Assembly: GCA_030628755.1 (NCBI GenBank) | Contig: DAOVQH010000013.1 | Span: 1-17,055 of the forward strand | Direction: 5' to 3' | DNA length: 17,055 bases | Source: Candidatus Cloacimonadota bacterium | GTDB lineage: Bacteria; Cloacimonadota; Cloacimonadia; Cloacimonadales; TCS61 | Shown here: one piece after another, positions 15,041 through 17,055 of the stretch | Layout of the letters: each line of letters begins with the position of its first letter | Numbering within the stretch: position 1 is the stretch's first letter | The notes under the pieces: model-generated | The model's input: only the letters and a program-made list of their open reading frames with translations | Told to the model about the DNA's origin: nothing | Databases searched by the model: none | Position numbers and translations under genes: made by a program

Positions 15041-15143
15041 ATTTTAAAGTGTATAAACATGGGACAGTTAGAGATTAGCTTGAATTCTTTTACGTGTTGT
15101 GTCTATTTCTAACAAGAAATTGGGAAATTAAAGGGGATAACTT

Positions 15144-16427
15144 ATGAATATAGGAATAATAATCGGTCGTATTGGTGATATTGACGGTGTTGCTCTGGAA
15201 ACTGAGAAGTGGATCAAAGTTCTAAAAAAGATGGGACATAATATTTTCATCTTATCTGGAAACTTTAAGAGAAGTATTGTAGGAGGTAAGAACGAGAGTG
15301 TCTGGAGAGCTCTTTCATTTTTTTCACCAGAGTGTGAGTGGGAACAAAACAGGGCATTCTTTTTCCCTGAATTTGAGCAAAAGGAACTGCTTGATCATCT
15401 TGACGATACTTCCAATGAAATAGCAACTCATATATTTAAATGGATATTAAAGAAGAAAATCGAAGTAATTCTTACAGAAAATAACACTTCGTTACCCTGC
15501 CATCTCTCAATGGGAATGGGGATTAAAAAGGTTATACAGAATTCGTCCCTGCCAGTAGTTGCACATAATCATGATTTTTACTGGGAAAGAGGTGACAGGT
15601 ATAAATCTCCTCATAAAAAGATTTTAAAAATTATGGAAGACACTTTTCCCTTGATACTTCCTAATGTACGACATGCTGTAATTAACACCTATTCAAAGGA
15701 TATATTTAAAAAGAAGTTTGGTATTAATGCAATGATTGTACCTAATGTTATGGATTTCAATAAACCTTTTGCCAGAAAGGATTCATACAATAAAGACCTT
15801 CTTGCTGATCTGGGAATGGATAAAAAAGATATTCCTATCTTCCAAATTACCAGAATAGTGCGAAGGAAAGGAATTGAAGTTGCTATTGAAATGGTCCATA
15901 AATTACAGGATAAGCGAATTAAACTTATCGTTACAGGTAGTGCTGCGGATGATGCCAGGAAAGGTTATTATAAGGAACTACTTGTGAGGATAAAAGAAAG
16001 AAAACTGGATGAACAGGTTGTATTTGGGCACAGGTGCATTCTAAATGAAAGAGGAAAAGGATGGCGTGGACGAAAAATATATTCTCTATCTGATGCTTAT
16101 GCAAATGCTGTTGCCTGCACTTATTTCAGCACTTATGAAGGTTTTGGGAATGCTTTTATCGAATGTGTTCTGGCAAAAAGACCGGTTTTTGTAAATAATT
16201 ACAAACCCGTTTATTGGCCCGATATTGGAAGTAAAGGATTCAAAACAGTGATGCTTGAAGATAATAATTTAACCGATAAAGCATTAGAAGATATTGAGAG
16301 AATTATTCATAATAAAAAAGAGCAGGAAGAGATTGCTGAACGCAATTATAAGATTGGTAAAAAACATTTTTCATATAAAGTACTTGAAGAAAAATTAGAA
16401 GAATTATTTAAATTCAAAATAAGATAA
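15144..16427 (+). CDS. GT4-type glycosyltransferase
   Basis: This is a 427-residue GT-B enzyme. The N-terminal Rossmann half shows IGIIIGRIGDIDGVALETEKW (residues 3-23, a donor/acceptor Gly loop) and AHNHDFYWERG (139-149). PNVMDF (199-204) opens the second domain, with TRIVRRKG (235-242; Arg and Lys that usually contact the donor diphosphate) and the EX7E signature EGFGNAFIE (Glu331, Glu339). Such retaining enzymes transfer sugars from nucleotide-sugar donors in the cytosol, for polysaccharide, glycolipid or compatible-solute synthesis. The DGVALETxKW and HDFYWER elements recall a subfamily that includes sugar-glycerate synthases, but the acceptor cannot be assigned. AAGGGGA about seven bases before the ATG supports the start. 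A second DGV-motif gene follows after 11 bases, so they form an operon. Confidence 0.85.
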   Translation: MNIGIIIGRIGDIDGVALETEKWIKVLKKMGHNIFILSGNFKRSIVGGKNESVWRALSFFSPECEWEQNRAFFFPEFEQKELLDHLDDTSNEIATHIFKWILKKKIEVILTENNTSLPCHLSMGMGIKKVIQNSSLPVVAHNHDFYWERGDRYKSPHKKILKIMEDTFPLILPNVRHAVINTYSKDIFKKKFGINAMIVPNVMDFNKPFARKDSYNKDLLADLGMDKKDIPIFQITRIVRRKGIEVAIEMVHKLQDKRIKLIVTGSAADDARKGYYKELLVRIKERKLDEQVVFGHRCILNERGKGWRGRKIYSLSDAYANAVACTYFSTYEGFGNAFIECVLAKRPVFVNNYKPVYWPDIGSKGFKTVMLEDNNLTDKALEDIERIIHNKKEQEEIAERNYKIGKKHFSYKVLEEKLEELFKFKIR

Positions 16428-16438
16428 GAGATTTTTCA

Positions 16439-17055
16439 ATGTCTAAAATAAGAAATATAGAAGAAGAAACTGGAAAAGAAAAATATTCATCTCGCTTGAT
16501 CAAAAAGGGAGCAATTGATTTCACAAATATGATGAATACTCTAAAAAATCTGAAAATAGACTCCTGGTTTGAATTAAATTCGTTTGTCAAAGAACTGAAA
16601 GAAAAAAACAAAACTTCATATATAAAATTTTCAGGTATTTTTAAAGATTTCAAAAAAGAAGTCAAATCTGGTGGTATTGCATTTGTCACTTTTAGTTTTG
16701 AGGTCGATGGCGTTACAATAGAGATTTTTAAATACCTGAAAATTTTCAAAGAAATATTTGAGGATATTGATATTCACTTAATAGGTGGAGAATTTTCAGA
16801 AGTATATGAAGAATCTATCAAATCAAACTATAAAAAATTCATTGTTAAGGGTATCACAGGATTTATAAAATGGAAACTTTTTAACCTGTTTTTTAAAACA
16901 AAATTGGAAAGAGAAGAAAGTGTTTATAATGAATTAATCATTTCCTTCTGGAATGAGGTTCTTTCTATTACTGAGAGAATTGGAAACTACCTGGAAAAAA
17001 ATAATATCAAACTTCTTTTTATTGTAAACACAAACTCAAATCCTGGCAATGTCTC
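16439..17055 (+). CDS. Putative glycosyltransferase N-terminal part (cut by window end)
   Basis: An open frame starts at ATG 16439, 11 bases after the preceding glycosyltransferase, and runs without a stop to the window edge (205 complete codons). Residues 77-96 (SGGIAFVTFSFEVDGVTIEI) and LIGGEF (114-119) match the Gly-rich first strand and helix of a GT-B glycosyltransferase. The DGVTIEIFK stretch parallels DGVALETEK of the upstream gene. NTNSNPGNVS appears near 195-204, where related enzymes place the acceptor-side loop. An unusual 70-residue Lys/Glu-rich N-terminal extension precedes the fold. The ribosome-binding site is weak, so translation may be coupled to the upstream gene. Without the C-terminal domain the assignment stays tentative. 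Confidence 0.6.
   Translation, partial: MSKIRNIEEETGKEKYSSRLIKKGAIDFTNMMNTLKNLKIDSWFELNSFVKELKEKNKTSYIKFSGIFKDFKKEVKSGGIAFVTFSFEVDGVTIEIFKYLKIFKEIFEDIDIHLIGGEFSEVYEESIKSNYKKFIVKGITGFIKWKLFNLFFKTKLEREESVYNELIISFWNEVLSITERIGNYLEKNNIKLLFIVNTNSNPGNV

Larger units (their letters stand above)
14707..15143. other. Intergenic region between RT module and glycosyltransferase
   Basis: The RT-proximal part holds an imperfect palindrome at 14731-14752 (GCG-ATAAC-GCACGTGC-TTA-CGC, centre CACGTG) overlapping the right inverted repeat. A 38-codon basic - strand open frame (14704-14820) has no ribosome-binding site and is not called as a gene. From about 14830 the sequence returns to ordinary AT-rich spacer leading to the promoter-like site at 15012-15040. 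Nothing resembling the missing 5' half of the broken surface gene was found. Confidence 0.5.

Noticed and set aside
16414..16749. 111-residue - strand open frame near the window end
   Set aside because: It is the antisense shadow of the partial glycosyltransferase, whose + strand frame is open to the window edge and has GT-B motifs.
1..17055. CRISPR array
   Set aside because: No regularly spaced identical repeats were seen; the only direct repeats are two copies 330 bases apart.

Overview
The window reads as an AT-rich chromosomal segment from a bacterium of the Fibrobacterota-Chlorobiota-Bacteroidota (FCB) neighbourhood. A Cloacimonadota-like organism is my best guess. The reasons are a large secreted beta-helix protein ending in a FlgD/Por-type sorting tail (NYPNPFNPS ... 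GNYFIKLKVNG ... LLK), a second broken tail of the same type, two large repeat-built surface lipoproteins, and many short palindromic intergenic repeats. The phylum is inferred from style, not from a marker gene.

Layout. Bases 1-6146 are on the + strand: a hairpin repeat, a secreted beta-helix protein, a divergent phosphoglycerate kinase followed one base later by an alkyltransferase-like DNA-repair protein, and a three-repeat beta-helix lipoprotein. Bases 6147-6513 hold a terminator and an interspersed palindromic repeat. Bases 6514-8564 (- strand) encode a CPA2-type cation/proton antiporter and, two bases later, a PTS-IIA plus PII-like protein that probably regulates it. A complete tRNA-Arg(ACG) lies at 8744-8820. 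It is followed by about 870 bases of non-coding DNA made of hairpins, two copies of a 34-base repeat and echoes of the tRNA 3' end.

Bases 9691-12997 are on the - strand. They contain a Panacea-type antitoxin with a MazF/PemK-like partner, an unrecognised two-helix membrane protein, a fibronectin-type lipoprotein, and the orphaned 3' end of a sorting-tail surface protein. Bases about 12960-14752 look like an inserted module: a free-standing reverse transcriptase of no retron, DGR or group II intron type, preceded on its own strand by a nested-stem region that looks like a structured RNA. The module is bracketed by a 10-base inverted repeat. This resembles the layout of defence-associated reverse transcriptases (DRT2 and DRT9), which copy an upstream non-coding RNA, and it is the best candidate here for an undescribed system. 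The window ends with two + strand glycosyltransferase genes, the second cut by the window edge.

How the genes relate: 9691-14752 looks like an accessory island (toxin-antitoxin pair, RT module, broken surface gene) between housekeeping or transport genes and a glycosylation locus. No CRISPR array, transposase or integrase was seen.
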